A stretch of 64,000 nucleotides of DNA from an uncultured Pirellulaceae bacterium (GCA_905480235.1 CAJQPP010000050.1:1-64000); one strand, 5' to 3'. Positions 26,215 through 36,037 are shown, counted from the first letter of the stretch. Program-made: numbers and translations. The notes: generated by a model from the sequence alone, not told the origin.

Positions 26215-28863
26215 ATGGCAACCAGTTCGGGCATTGGCGAGCACATTGAAAAAGCCAAACGTTGGCATCAACAGGGGCTCGCCCAATTGCGAGCGCTGCA
26301 TGACGAAGGCGCACCGGGGCGGCGTGTCGTAAATGGAATGAGCGACTTGGTGGATAATATAATCCGCCTTCTTTACTCCCAAGTATTAAAAGAGATGGGG
26401 CCTGCCGGGGACGAGATCCATTCCCGCGTAGCGTTAGTTTTCCACGGTGGGTGTGGGAGGCGGGAATTTGCCCCGTACTCCGATATCGATTTTATGGCGT
26501 TATATCGTGGGCAAATGGATGCCACAATTGAAGAGTTTGCTCGCAAACTGACTCAATCCATCTTTGACACGGGTTTCCAGCTAGGTTTCAGCATTAGAAC
26601 TCCCCGCCAGGCCTGCTCCATGGCCTTGGAAGATCCCTCCATTTTCTCGTCCTTGACCGAATCTCGGATCATTGGTGGTAGCACGGATCTTTATGCCAAT
26701 TACATGGCCCGGCTGCGGCGTATCGTGGGGCGGCGGGCAACTCACATTATTCGTGCGATCGTAGCGGCACGCGAAGCCGAGAGTCAAAAATTTGGTGAAA
26801 CGGTTTATCTCCTCCGCCCCAACGTCAAAAAGACCCGCGGTGGTTTAAGAGACGTTCACCTTGTGCGTTGGTTGGGTTTTGTGCGGTTCGGAGAGACCGA
26901 TATTGATCAGTTGTGTCGCAAGAACGCGATACCACAAATCGACGCTTTACGGTTGCAAAAAGGGAACGAGTTTCTTTTGCGTTTGCGTAACGAGTTGCAT
27001 TTTCACGCCGGCCGTGCCAGCGATATGTTAGGCAAAAATGAACAGGTGAGAATTGCTGAGAAGTGGGGTTACGAAGGCGACGAAGTGGCCATGCCCGTCG
27101 AGAAATTGATGCGAGATTATTTCAGCTTTACTAGCGAGATTCGTTATTGCAGCGATCACTTTGTGGAGCTCTCGGAACAGCGGCGAACATTTACCAATGT
27201 TTTTGAACCGTTGATGACACGTCCCATCGATGATGTGTTTTGCATGAGCCCTTTCCAGATTGGGATTCAACCAGAAAAGATAGAGGGCCTAAAGACTGAT
27301 TTGACGACGGTCCTAAAGCTCATGCGGCTTTCCATCATCCACTCGCGAGAAATCGACTACGAGACATGGGAAGCCATCCGTACGGCCATGATTGAGTCTC
27401 GCGAAATTGGTTTTTCGGCGGAAACGGGCGGCCATTTTATGGCCCTCTTGAGAAGTCCTGAAAAACTGGGTTTCATGCTCAGGAAGTTGGCTGAACTAAG
27501 GGCACTGGAGCGGATCATTCCCGCCTTTGGGCATGCCCGTAACCTGATGCAATTCAATGAGTATCACCAGTTCACCGTAGATGAACATTCTATCCTGGCG
27601 GTGGAGTGCGCGACTGAATTTGAGGACGATCGTGGACCCCTCGGTAATGCTTATCGTTCGCTGCGAGATAAAAGCGTGCTGCATTTGGCATTGCTGATTC
27701 ACGATTTGGGTAAGGGGTTTACGGAAGATCATTGCGAAGTGGGGCGGCGTTTGGCGGCCGAAATCTGCCCTCGATTACAAGTGGCCGAAGATGATGCCGA
27801 GACGATTAAGTTTCTCGTTCATAATCACTTGATGATGAGTCATGTTGCCTTTCAGCGGGATATCAACGATCCGAATATGGTGGCGGAGTTTTCCGCCAAT
27901 GTCGGGTCCCCGAAGAATTTACGGTTGTTGTACCTGCTGACCTGTGCCGATATTTCGGCGGTGGGACCCGACACATTAACCCAGTGGAAATTTGACCTGC
28001 TAACAGATCTTTTCGTCCGCAGTATGGCGTTCATGAAGGGGCTCCACGAAACTCGCGGTGAGGGTTTAGTGCCACCGGATCAAGTTTTTGTATTGCAGGA
28101 AATGGCGCATGATGAGAAAACCGCGACTTGGCTTTTGGAACAGGTGCAGTTATTGCCAGCCGGTTACATCAAACGGTTTTCACTGCGGCAAATCGCAACG
28201 CATTTGTTGGAACTGGCAAAAGAGACGGCGGGTTACCAACCTGTGGCTCACCTCAGTTTTGACGACGAAACCATGATGTTCGAATTGTGTATCGGACGGC
28301 GTGTGAAACGGCGTTCCGGAATTTATTACCGGATTGCCGGTATGTTAGCCAGCGAAGGTTTGGTGATTCGCACCGCGGATATAAAACACCTCGATGACCC
28401 CTTTGTTTGGTATTGGTTTCAGTTTGAGAATCCCAACCTAAACGAACCTCCTTCCCCAGCGATGTTGGCTCGGATCCTGGACAAAGCCAAGCATCTGGCA
28501 GAATCTAAAGAAGATGGGCCGCCAACCTTTCCCATTCACTACAAGGACGATCCGCGGTTCAGCAAAAATCTCCCTAAGCCTCCCGTTAACGTGGTGATCG
28601 ACAGCCATTCGGTAGAATGGGCAACAGTGATCGACGTTTATGCGTGGTCCCGTGTAGGATTGCTTTACAGCATTTCCAAGTTAATTTACGAATTGAAACT
28701 GGATGTGCGATTTGCGCGAATTGCGGAGTATGGAATGCAAGTGATCGCGGTGTTTTATGTCACGGATGGGCAGGGCGAAAAAATCCTTGATGCTCGTCGA
28801 TTGGTGGAGGTACGTCGTAAACTACTAAATGACACTTCCCTTTACCTTGAGGGTACCCCTTGA
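26215..28863 (+). CDS. glnD: [Protein-PII] uridylyltransferase / uridylyl-removing enzyme
   Basis: An 882-residue protein of usual GlnD length and order. The nucleotidyltransferase motif FHGGCGRREFAPYSDIDFMA lies near residue 75-95, a central GlnD-specific helical region (KKTRGGLRDVHLVRWLGF) follows, the HD phosphohydrolase domain starts near 456 (EHSILAVEC; LLIHDLGKGF; VHNHLMMSH), and two ACT domains lie near 688 (RRSGIYYRIAGMLASEGL) and 801 (VGLLYSISKLIYELKLDV). It uridylylates PII when glutamine is low and removes UMP when it is high. Its stop overlaps the start of the next gene (TTGA). All key motifs are intact. Confidence 0.95.
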   Translation: MATSSGIGEHIEKAKRWHQQGLAQLRALHDEGAPGRRVVNGMSDLVDNIIRLLYSQVLKEMGPAGDEIHSRVALVFHGGCGRREFAPYSDIDFMALYRGQMDATIEEFARKLTQSIFDTGFQLGFSIRTPRQACSMALEDPSIFSSLTESRIIGGSTDLYANYMARLRRIVGRRATHIIRAIVAAREAESQKFGETVYLLRPNVKKTRGGLRDVHLVRWLGFVRFGETDIDQLCRKNAIPQIDALRLQKGNEFLLRLRNELHFHAGRASDMLGKNEQVRIAEKWGYEGDEVAMPVEKLMRDYFSFTSEIRYCSDHFVELSEQRRTFTNVFEPLMTRPIDDVFCMSPFQIGIQPEKIEGLKTDLTTVLKLMRLSIIHSREIDYETWEAIRTAMIESREIGFSAETGGHFMALLRSPEKLGFMLRKLAELRALERIIPAFGHARNLMQFNEYHQFTVDEHSILAVECATEFEDDRGPLGNAYRSLRDKSVLHLALLIHDLGKGFTEDHCEVGRRLAAEICPRLQVAEDDAETIKFLVHNHLMMSHVAFQRDINDPNMVAEFSANVGSPKNLRLLYLLTCADISAVGPDTLTQWKFDLLTDLFVRSMAFMKGLHETRGEGLVPPDQVFVLQEMAHDEKTATWLLEQVQLLPAGYIKRFSLRQIATHLLELAKETAGYQPVAHLSFDDETMMFELCIGRRVKRRSGIYYRIAGMLASEGLVIRTADIKHLDDPFVWYWFQFENPNLNEPPSPAMLARILDKAKHLAESKEDGPPTFPIHYKDDPRFSKNLPKPPVNVVIDSHSVEWATVIDVYAWSRVGLLYSISKLIYELKLDVRFARIAEYGMQVIAVFYVTDGQGEKILDARRLVEVRRKLLNDTSLYLEGTP

Positions 28864-30230
28864 ACCAACATCCTTTTGAACCTCAATCAACGAAGCGCCA
28901 GGGCGTAAATCGCCTGGCTATTCTGGCGTTGGTTTTGATGGTGTTGGTGCCGGTCCTTTATTTCAGTTGGTTTGCTGAAGGGGATCGTTGGCGAGCGGCT
29001 CAAGCGATGGAGGCATGGTTGGATGGCGAAAAAGAAGAATCTATCCAAACGCTTACGGAAATTACGGATCGCCTGCCGAATGAACACCGTTTGAAATTGG
29101 TGCTTGGTGAGTGGTTGCTCGAGGATTATCAAGCGGAAAAAGCACTGGACCTGGCACGCAGTATTCCTGAACAATTTCAGGATCAACGATCGCAGATGTT
29201 GGTTCAGAATTGCCTCATGGCGTTGGACCGACGAAGCGAGGCTCTTGACGCATACCGAGCCGCTAATCCCGCGAATGAGGCACGCGACTATCAAGCAGAA
29301 TTGTTTCATAAAAATGCGCTTTCTTATTTTCAATCGTTGGCAGGAGTTGAATTACCACTGGCGTTGAAAAATAGTAATTATGTGCTGGGTGAAATTTCCT
29401 TCTTTTGGAATCAAGCGCAAGCACTGCCCTTGTCCGTGCACCTACAGGGTCTGTTTTGCACGGCCGTTATTTACTATGAGCAAATTCAACGTTTTCAGGA
29501 TGATGCCGAGAAACAACAGATGTACGCCGAGAAAGCGACGGCGGTTCTATCCGGTGCCATCGCTCACTTGACCGAAGAGGTCGCCAGTTGGGAGAAGGAT
29601 TTACCGACAGATGCGCCCCCGAATTCCGAAGACGATGCACCCGCTTCGGAAGGCCAAGAGGAATTGGCGGATGACTCCCTAAACGAGGCAGAGGCGGAGG
29701 AAGCTCAGGAGGAGGCCTCCCAGCAGGATGAACTAACCCGAGCGTTGCAAGTATTACTTACCCTGCGAGCCCTAATTTATCAGCAAATGCAGCAAGAGGA
29801 ACTCTCTTTTGCCGACCGACGACAGATCCTCGAATTGGGAGGAGATCCGGAGACGTTGGCAAACGCTCTGCCATCCTTTGATGAATGCACATTCCAATTG
29901 GAATTGGTCGCGATGGTGCTGGATACGCGTGGCTGCGTGAATTACGAACTGAATGAGATCCCCGCAGCTTTGTCTGATTTGAATGTGGCGGTTCTGGGGC
30001 AGGAGGCGCTGGTCGATGTCGCGTTTTTGACCCCCCGGAACGGGCGGGAAACCTCACTGGATCCACGGCAGCAATACGAGGAGTTTGTGGTGAATCGTCA
30101 GCGGACATTGGCTGCTTTGTTGTTCCACCGTAGTTGGGTCAGGCGAGCGGCAGGCAACGACCGGGGTGCTCAGGAAGATTTAGCGCGGATACGCCAGCTT
30201 GGCTACGTGCCGGGACATTATCTCTTTTAA
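28860..30230 (+). CDS. Membrane-anchored helical-repeat (TPR-like) protein
   Basis: A 456-residue protein that starts with TTG overlapping the glnD stop, so it is probably translationally coupled. One N-terminal transmembrane helix (VNRLAILALVLMVLVPVLYF) follows a basic tail. The rest looks like helical hairpins of TPR type: AEGDRWRAAQAMEAWLDGEK, EESIQTLTEITDRLPNEHRL, WLLEDYQAEKALDLARSIPE. A strongly acidic linker with many Glu, Asp and Ala (about 250-295) splits the repeats, and EDLARIRQLGY near the end is another repeat-like helix. The function is unknown. The tie to glnB-glnD is by position only. Confidence 0.65.
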   Translation: MNQHPFEPQSTKRQGVNRLAILALVLMVLVPVLYFSWFAEGDRWRAAQAMEAWLDGEKEESIQTLTEITDRLPNEHRLKLVLGEWLLEDYQAEKALDLARSIPEQFQDQRSQMLVQNCLMALDRRSEALDAYRAANPANEARDYQAELFHKNALSYFQSLAGVELPLALKNSNYVLGEISFFWNQAQALPLSVHLQGLFCTAVIYYEQIQRFQDDAEKQQMYAEKATAVLSGAIAHLTEEVASWEKDLPTDAPPNSEDDAPASEGQEELADDSLNEAEAEEAQEEASQQDELTRALQVLLTLRALIYQQMQQEELSFADRRQILELGGDPETLANALPSFDECTFQLELVAMVLDTRGCVNYELNEIPAALSDLNVAVLGQEALVDVAFLTPRNGRETSLDPRQQYEEFVVNRQRTLAALLFHRSWVRRAAGNDRGAQEDLARIRQLGYVPGHYLF

Positions 30231-30780
30231 GACTCTGCGACGGCGAAGGCCTTTTCCCGTCCCCCTGTTTGCCGGCCAGGTATATCCTGAAAGTCAATGA
30301 TTTGCCGGACCGGGCCTGCACCAGCGCTCGGTGGAGGGCAGGGCAGGGCAGGCCATCCTGAGGTGCGAGGGCCAGAGAAAGCACCCATCCAGAGAAAAAT
30401 CACCACTAGCATTCGCGTATCATTGATAAGCGAGGCCGTAGGGCCAATTCTGGAGCAATCGGAGGCAAAGCGACACGCGAGATTCGATCCTTTTAAACAG
30501 GCGAGACATCCTAGCCACGGTCCTTGGAGAGCCACATCTGCCGCGTCCCTCGCTCGCTTGCCGAAACTTTCGCATGCTCCCTCGTTCGCTGCTTCGTCAG
30601 GTACCGATCAAATTTTGCCAAGGTCAACGCCCCGGCAATATTTAATCGGGCGTTTGAAATAGCGTGCTGGGCAGTGCTCAGATGGGAAACCAGATCCAAA
30701 GTGCCATTCCCATACACGATTTGGGTGTGACCAAGGCAGAGCAGGTAGGCGATTAGCAGGCCTACCCAGCCAAAAAGAAG
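30231..30780. other. Gene-poor intergenic region between the TPR-like gene and tRNA-Asp
   Basis: 550 bases with only short, overlapping, unconvincing reading frames on both strands. It contains the GGGCA repeat noted separately. No promoter, RNA or mobile element was recognised. Confidence 0.4.
30336..30352. repeat. Pentanucleotide repeat (GGGCA)3
   Basis: Three tandem GGGCA units followed by GG. The same unit occurs on one strand or the other at 41431-41452 and 48801-48815, and twice in tandem at about 57635-57646 inside holA, so it is a recurring short motif of this genome segment rather than a unique sequence. Confidence 0.6.
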
Positions 30781-30854
<74 letters not shown>

Positions 30855-31068
30855 AATGATTCCATCTGCTGATGTTTCCAAAAGCAGAGTGCCCAGTTTA
30901 TGGACGAGGCCCCTTCTGGGCAAGACGTCAAACGGTTTCTTTTTAACCGCGGGCAGTTTTGAACCACATTCGAAAGTTTTGATCGACGTTTTTGAGTATC
31001 GGCCCCAATTTTCAACCAATTGAGCAAAGAATCCAAGCGAACGAATTATTTTCCGTGACAAGCATTCA

Positions 31069-31272
31069 TTGGACAAAACGTATAACTCGAATAACTGGAA
31101 ATACTGGATTGGTGGCAGGGAGCGACCCTATGAAATTACGGTTTCCGGAGGGGGCGAAGTGTTTTGTAGCCTACAGTTTGATAGTGGAAGGGGCGGTTTC
31201 AGCTTCATTGCACCGCGTAAATTCCACCTCATCGATAAATTACTCACAACAGACAATCAATTTTTTTCCTGA
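31069..31272 (+). CDS. Possible small protein of unknown function
   Basis: A 67-residue frame beginning with TTG (MDKTYNSNNWKYWIGG). It has no recognised family. Its composition is protein-like (aromatic and Gly-rich, strand-like segments such as RPYEITVSGGGEVFCSLQFD), and it ends 8 bases before the start of the small membrane protein at 31281. No strong ribosome binding site is seen and a different frame (30992-31297) overlaps it. It may be chance. Confidence 0.22.
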   Translation: MDKTYNSNNWKYWIGGRERPYEITVSGGGEVFCSLQFDSGRGGFSFIAPRKFHLIDKLLTTDNQFFS

Positions 31273-31280
31273 GTTTAGCT

Positions 31281-31415
31281 GTGGAACACGCCACTAAGAT
31301 CCTCGAAAGCGTTGTGACCGTGACCGATAGTCTCGGCCCTCAACAATGGGGAGTCATATCCATTATGGCCATCCTGATTGGCTACATCTGCCTTAGAGGG
31401 ACCACGATTCGATAG
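31281..31415 (+). CDS. Possible 44-residue single-span membrane protein
   Basis: Starts with GTG at 31281 and reads MEHATKILESVVTVTDSLGP, then a hydrophobic span WGVISIMAILIGYICL, then a basic end (RGTTIR). The amphipathic helix followed by one membrane span and positive end is a normal small membrane protein layout. Only a weak GAG lies upstream of the GTG. It is convergent with the large secreted protein gene at 31448-33364, with 32 bases between their stops. No family is recognised; comparison with other planctomycetes would decide. Confidence 0.4.
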   Translation: MEHATKILESVVTVTDSLGPQQWGVISIMAILIGYICLRGTTIR

Positions 31416-31447
31416 TGTTCTTGGCGGGGTTACACAGCTTTGGCCTG

Positions 31448-33364
31448 CTATCGAACTCGGCAACGGAATCGAATCACGCCGCCTTTTGTTGCGGGCAAAG
31501 CGTTCTTGATTTCCCAACTCAGGATCAATGATCCTTCACCATTGGGCTCGGTCTTAAATTCGCCCGGTAATGAGCACTCCGCGGTTCCATCGACGTAGCT
31601 CAAGCGGCTAGTCAAGTTGTCCATAATCGTGACGTTGCCAATCGGTTGATCACCCATGTTATCGAAGCGAATGGTGAAATCGACGTAGTCACCGGGGTGA
31701 GCAGTATCGGCCGATGCAATCTTGATCAAGCGTAGCGGCGGACAACCTTTTTTTCTTTCGATGTGAATGAACTCACGAGGCTTCCGTACGTCGTCCACCA
31801 CAATGATTTGCAGTTTGCCATCGGTGGATTGAGCCGAGACATCGCTGGCCCAAGACAACGCTTTTTGGATACCGATTGAAAGACGGCCTTTTTCACGGTT
31901 TTCCAACACACCTGTTTTCATGGCGCGGAGGTTTTCGTAGGTTTTGAAACGCCCGTCGAACAACTTGATTGGCGTTACGTTTTCCACAGGAACACTGCGC
32001 GTCATGTTTTCGACGGCCACGACTTGCGTCATGTGTTGGTGCCTGCGGGGCTGAAGGTTTTGCAGTGTGGTAGACGAGAATTCGGTGCGTTGGGACGCGG
32101 TTGTCGCGATCTCTTCGTCGACGCTCCCAATAAGGTTTGTATATTGGGTGCGACCCAGATAATCCAGTTTTCGCACGGCGGAAAAACGTGGTGCATAGAT
32201 TGCGACACGGTTACTTTTTTCAATACACCGACAACCGTCCAGTGAGTTGTAATGGGCCACGGTGTCTTCCGTGTCGAGCCCACGAATTTCCCATCGATTT
32301 TCCAAGTCTTTGACGACCACGCCCAAGTCACGATCACCACCGTCAATCAAAACTTCATCGGGCCAAGGTAGAGGACGTGGGAAATTAGGCTGAGCGATGG
32401 CGTACCCGGGTCCGCAATTGCAGGGACCTCCGTATTGGGATGGGCAACCTGGGGCGACCATCTGCTGCGGAGTGGCGGGCGCCCCGTAAGTCGGCATGGC
32501 AACGGCCCCACTGGTATTGAGCGCAGGAAGCCGAGGCGGTGCAGAATTGGTTTGGTTCTCCCATTGCACCTGACGAATATCTCTGTCGCGGCCAAGTGCG
32601 GCTTCCGGGTTGATGGGTGTCACAGGTTTTGAGTTGACCCATATCATGGGTGGGGTGCCAAAGCCGAACGCGTTGAGCTCATTAGCATCGGGGATGCGTG
32701 ACCCAATTCGCAGGATCACCATTGGGCGGCCCAATTTTTCCGCTGCTCTAATAGGGTCTTGGGCCGTGCCGACATCGAAAAACGGTTGATCGTCCCTCGT
32801 GCGTTGTTCGGCAATCGTATTGCGTGGATTTTCCAAGTAGACAACACGAGTTACCAACGCTCCTTCGGCCGCGGGATCGAGGTCATCCATTTCGATATTC
32901 ACTGGGATAGGGAAAAAGTTTTCCTGTCCGACAGGAGGGAACAACCGGCCCATCACTTCTACGGATGGAAAGAGTTCTCTGCCTGGCTGGCCTGGAATAT
33001 TCGAGATTTTCAGTCGGTAAATATGGCCGACCATTAAACCGGCAGCCTGATTTGGGTTCTCCATCGGTCGAAAGCTACCTTCGGAGAACACTTCAATAGT
33101 GGTGCCCTCGGGACCCTTGAATTGAAGTGGCTGAAAATAGCCGACCATGGCATGCCGGGCCAGCGTTTTACGAAACCCGATCTCACCCGGTGGCATTTTG
33201 TAATCGTATAAAAAATGAGCAGATGCTCGAGGCGAAGTCTGGGCCATCCCATGCTCCCAACCAGGGAAACAAAGCCCGGCGAACGCAAGGGTCGCTGCCA
33301 GCAAGCGAAGCGGACTCGAATGCAAGTTTTGGGTGATGTTATGCATGTTCATGACTTGATCCAT
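31448..33364 (-). CDS. Secreted protein with C-terminal DUF11-type domain
   Basis: A 638-residue exported protein. I place the start at the ATG at 33364 (MDQVMNMHNITQ); ATGs at 33352 and 33346 and a TTG at 33379 are alternatives. A signal peptide follows (PLRLLAATLAFAGLCFPG...MAQT). The first 230 residues share a pattern with the next upstream gene product (YRLKISNIPGQPGRELFPSV against YRVKLTNISGREGVELYPTI). Near the middle is a Cys-rich piece (CPSQYGGPCNCGPG). The C-terminus, IASADTAHPGDYVDFTIRFD with GNVTIMDNLTSRLSYVDGTA, is a DUF11-like beta-sandwich found in surface proteins. It is probably an envelope component; its role is unknown. Confidence 0.72.
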   Translation of the reverse strand: MDQVMNMHNITQNLHSSPLRLLAATLAFAGLCFPGWEHGMAQTSPRASAHFLYDYKMPPGEIGFRKTLARHAMVGYFQPLQFKGPEGTTIEVFSEGSFRPMENPNQAAGLMVGHIYRLKISNIPGQPGRELFPSVEVMGRLFPPVGQENFFPIPVNIEMDDLDPAAEGALVTRVVYLENPRNTIAEQRTRDDQPFFDVGTAQDPIRAAEKLGRPMVILRIGSRIPDANELNAFGFGTPPMIWVNSKPVTPINPEAALGRDRDIRQVQWENQTNSAPPRLPALNTSGAVAMPTYGAPATPQQMVAPGCPSQYGGPCNCGPGYAIAQPNFPRPLPWPDEVLIDGGDRDLGVVVKDLENRWEIRGLDTEDTVAHYNSLDGCRCIEKSNRVAIYAPRFSAVRKLDYLGRTQYTNLIGSVDEEIATTASQRTEFSSTTLQNLQPRRHQHMTQVVAVENMTRSVPVENVTPIKLFDGRFKTYENLRAMKTGVLENREKGRLSIGIQKALSWASDVSAQSTDGKLQIIVVDDVRKPREFIHIERKKGCPPLRLIKIASADTAHPGDYVDFTIRFDNMGDQPIGNVTIMDNLTSRLSYVDGTAECSLPGEFKTEPNGEGSLILSWEIKNALPATKGGVIRFRCRVR

Positions 33365-33418
33365 GGGCTTCACTGACAATCCAAATGCGTTCCGAGAAAG
33401 ACTCGGGCAATCAAAAAC

Positions 33419-33457
33419 AAAAGCCGCGCCTGCAACCGAGGCAGTGTCGCGGCTTTT
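33419..33457 (-). terminator. Strong intrinsic terminator between two paralogous secreted protein genes
   Basis: Perfect 10-base inverted repeat AAAAGCCGCG / CGCGGCTTTT separated by 19 bases, with an inner CTGC/GCAG pairing that shortens the loop. On the minus strand it is followed by a T-rich run (TTTTGTTTTTG). It lies 23 bases after the stop of the lipoprotein gene at 33480 and so ends that transcript before the DUF11 gene. Confidence 0.85.
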
Positions 33458-33479
33458 GTTGTTTCAGAAGAACGTCAGA

Positions 33480-34610
33480 CTATTTGCAATTATTGCAACC
33501 TCGTCCGCCGCACTGGTTACAGTTGCGAATGTTACCTTGCACCATGGTGGCGGGCGGTTGGGCATTCACATGTGGAGGCCGGATGGTTCTTTCGCGAACC
33601 AGAATCGTGTCGGCAGGTCTTGGATATGTCAAACCAGGATTCTGCTTCACGTGCATGTTGACTCGCGGAGTGGGTCCGGGAATCGCATGGGCTGTGTGAT
33701 TGTGCATCGTATGACTTCGCAAACCAGCAGGTCCGCCCATCGGAATGTGCGGTGGACCGGGCAACCCAATATTCGTGCCAACCATGGGCATGCCATAGTT
33801 GGGACCATTGATCCCTGAGATGTAACCCGAAGGATCAGGAAATCCTGCTTGGTTCATGATGGCACCACTGTAAACCATCTCTGCAGGATTGACGCCGGGC
33901 ATTTCCAAATCCTTGTTACCGATGCGAATGATCGCCATCACGCTTCCGCGTCGATCCGCTTCGACAACGGGATCGATACCTGGATCCAACCGAGTACTCA
34001 CCAGTGTATCAACACCAGCCAGTGCCAGTTCCTGGAATTCAGGATCGGGAACGTAGATCACTTTGGTGACAAAGTTACCGGCCATGACTTGGTCGAAATC
34101 TTCATCGGTGAACTGAATTGGAATCGCCGAGTGGCTCAGGTACGAAACCGTACGCCGGGTGATCGTGGCCAACTCGATGGTTGGGTAGAGCTCAACGCCT
34201 TCGCGACCAGAAATATTGGTTAGCTTGACACGGTAAACCCCGCCCGCTCCAAAATTCTGACGACCAGGTACGATCAATGGTGCGGAGTCATACTGTCCGA
34301 CGTTGGTCACGTCCCAGTTGATTTGCATCGCTCCAGGTTTGTCAAACAGAACCTGAACCGTGGACGGTACTCCCATGCCATATGGAGCGCCGGCCATCAT
34401 TCCGTCCATTGGACCGGGTCCCATGGGTGGCACTCGCATGGATAGCACACCGGGGCCGGGGCCCCCAACGCCAGGGCCGGGTTCGGCCAGCATTTGTGCC
34501 GGTGGAAGATTGTGGCTTACGGGCAAGCCGGAGCGGATTTGAGGTACCTGGCAACCGACCAGCGCCGCGACCGCCAGCAGCATCAAAGCCCTGGATAGTT
34601 TCAAATACAT
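33480..34610 (-). CDS. Lipoprotein paralogous to the DUF11 protein's N-terminal half
   Basis: A 376-residue protein. The ATG at 34610 is supported by AAGGGGGAAACCA just upstream and by a lipoprotein signal: YLKLSRALMLLAVAALVGC, lipobox LVGC. A Pro/Gly/Met-rich stretch follows (GPGPGVLSMRVPPMGPGPMD). The region YRVKLTNISGREGVELYPTI through VTKVIYVPDPEF and SVMAIIRIGNKD matches the same positions of the neighbouring 31448-33364 product, so the two are paralogues. The C-terminal half is low complexity, and the protein ends CNQCGGRGCNNCK, a DnaJ-like Cys pattern that could bind metal or form disulfides. The family function is unknown. Confidence 0.7.
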   Translation of the reverse strand: MYLKLSRALMLLAVAALVGCQVPQIRSGLPVSHNLPPAQMLAEPGPGVGGPGPGVLSMRVPPMGPGPMDGMMAGAPYGMGVPSTVQVLFDKPGAMQINWDVTNVGQYDSAPLIVPGRQNFGAGGVYRVKLTNISGREGVELYPTIELATITRRTVSYLSHSAIPIQFTDEDFDQVMAGNFVTKVIYVPDPEFQELALAGVDTLVSTRLDPGIDPVVEADRRGSVMAIIRIGNKDLEMPGVNPAEMVYSGAIMNQAGFPDPSGYISGINGPNYGMPMVGTNIGLPGPPHIPMGGPAGLRSHTMHNHTAHAIPGPTPRVNMHVKQNPGLTYPRPADTILVRERTIRPPHVNAQPPATMVQGNIRNCNQCGGRGCNNCK

Positions 34611-35029
34611 TGGTTTCCCCCTTGGATGTTTTTTCGTCTGTATGCTCGTGACGAGCTCTACAGACATTCGCGGCCTTCTTCATTTTGGTTCAGGCGTCGC
34701 ATCGAGTGTCGTAAGGCGACAAAATGCCCACGACGGGTCTTGGCTCGTACATTTGTGAATGACCCAAAGAAGTCAGGCGTTGCCATGAAATGCCGTAAAT
34801 ACCGCATTTCAAATGACGTAGACGTCGTTCTCAGGTCCTTCTAAAATGCCGCGCCGTGGATCAACAATTCCCTTCGTTGATTCGGCACGCCTCTAGGAAC
34901 TGTGGAATCGCCCCTTTCGTGAATTCCGTTTCACTTAACGAGCGCACGGGTCTAACCGCCAGTCCCTAGTTGTATGTATGTTCGGCCTGCTACAACGAGA
35001 TTCTTTGGAAAATTCCATACGACCCGAAC
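34611..35029. other. Divergent intergenic region
   Basis: 419 bases between two divergent genes for exported proteins. Promoters for both should lie here. No convincing gene, RNA or repeat was seen. Confidence 0.4.
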
Positions 35030-36037
35030 ATGAAAACGGAAATAACACTGGTAATGGCAGTGCTGGCATCCGGATTCGCTGCCATCTTTATGTTGGCACA
35101 ACCGGAAACGCTTGCTATTCAGCCCGCAAAATTTATCCAGACCACCCCACCGCTGCATGCACCGGTCGTCGCGCGAAAAGTTGCGACTCCGCAAGAAATG
35201 CGACGCGTTGCCAAATCGAATTTAGCTAGCCCCGACTTCGATACCAACCACAATGATCTGATCACCAGAGCGGCACATGCACTCAACCATTCAGTCCCCC
35301 TGACAGCTCGCATACGCTACAAAATCAACCTGTTTGGGGAGTCAATAAGCGGGCCAGGGCGATATCTGCAAAAAGGGCAGGGGACTCGTCTGACCCGGCT
35401 GCAGTTCGAGTTTGGGATAGATCAATCATCCGTTGAATTTCATCAGTTTTGCGATGGAGACAACCTCTATACCTTGTCCATTGCCGGTGATAAACAAAAT
35501 CTTGAGTTTGTCGATTTGCGGCAACTCGATGCTCTACAGCAACAAGTGAATACCCCATCTCGAGTAAAGAGCTGGTTGTCAGTAGGTAGCTTGACCGGAT
35601 TGATGGAACAATTATCGATGCATTTCGATTTTACCGAAGTGCGAGAAGCAACTTTGGATTCCATTCCAGTCATTGTCTGCACAGGCCAATGGAAGTCAGC
35701 TGCATTGCAGCGTTTATTGGAAGGCCAAACTTCGGCGAATGCGGCTCAAAAAGAGGAAGTGCATTGGCAGCATTTGCCTAAACACCTTCCACACCGCGTG
35801 CGTTTGACATTAGGGGTGGATCAGAGATTTCCCTATTTCCCCTATCGCGTAGTTTTTGAGCAATTTGAAATGGTGGATGGTAGCCAAATCACGAATGAAA
35901 TTGCGGTCCTCGAGTTGTTCGAAGTCAAGCAGGATTTGAATATGAGCGACGAAATGTTCTCCATTCCAACCCTCGAATCGATGCCCGATGACGCCACGGA
36001 GTGGTATCGGGATCGGATCCAGCAATTTACTCGGTGA
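35030..36037 (+). CDS. Exported protein, possibly LolA-like
   Basis: A 335-residue protein starting MKTEITLVMAVLASGFAAIF at the ATG at 35030, which gives a proper signal or anchor helix. A GTG or ATG upstream at 34970 would put 20 unrelated residues before it. The body has long alternating strands (LTARIRYKINLFGESISGPG; RLTRLQFEFGIDQSSVEFHQ; FCDGDNLYTLSIAGD; VRLTLGVDQRFPYFPYRVVF) with a regular beta pattern reminiscent of LolA/LppX-type lipoprotein carrier folds. This resemblance is weak and by eye only. It converges with pdxA, 19 bases away. Confidence 0.5.
   Translation: MKTEITLVMAVLASGFAAIFMLAQPETLAIQPAKFIQTTPPLHAPVVARKVATPQEMRRVAKSNLASPDFDTNHNDLITRAAHALNHSVPLTARIRYKINLFGESISGPGRYLQKGQGTRLTRLQFEFGIDQSSVEFHQFCDGDNLYTLSIAGDKQNLEFVDLRQLDALQQQVNTPSRVKSWLSVGSLTGLMEQLSMHFDFTEVREATLDSIPVIVCTGQWKSAALQRLLEGQTSANAAQKEEVHWQHLPKHLPHRVRLTLGVDQRFPYFPYRVVFEQFEMVDGSQITNEIAVLELFEVKQDLNMSDEMFSIPTLESMPDDATEWYRDRIQQFTR

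Noticed and set aside
30992-31297. A 101-residue frame overlapping the two possible small genes
   Set aside because: Its composition is not protein-like, there is no ribosome site, and it overlaps better candidates in other frames.
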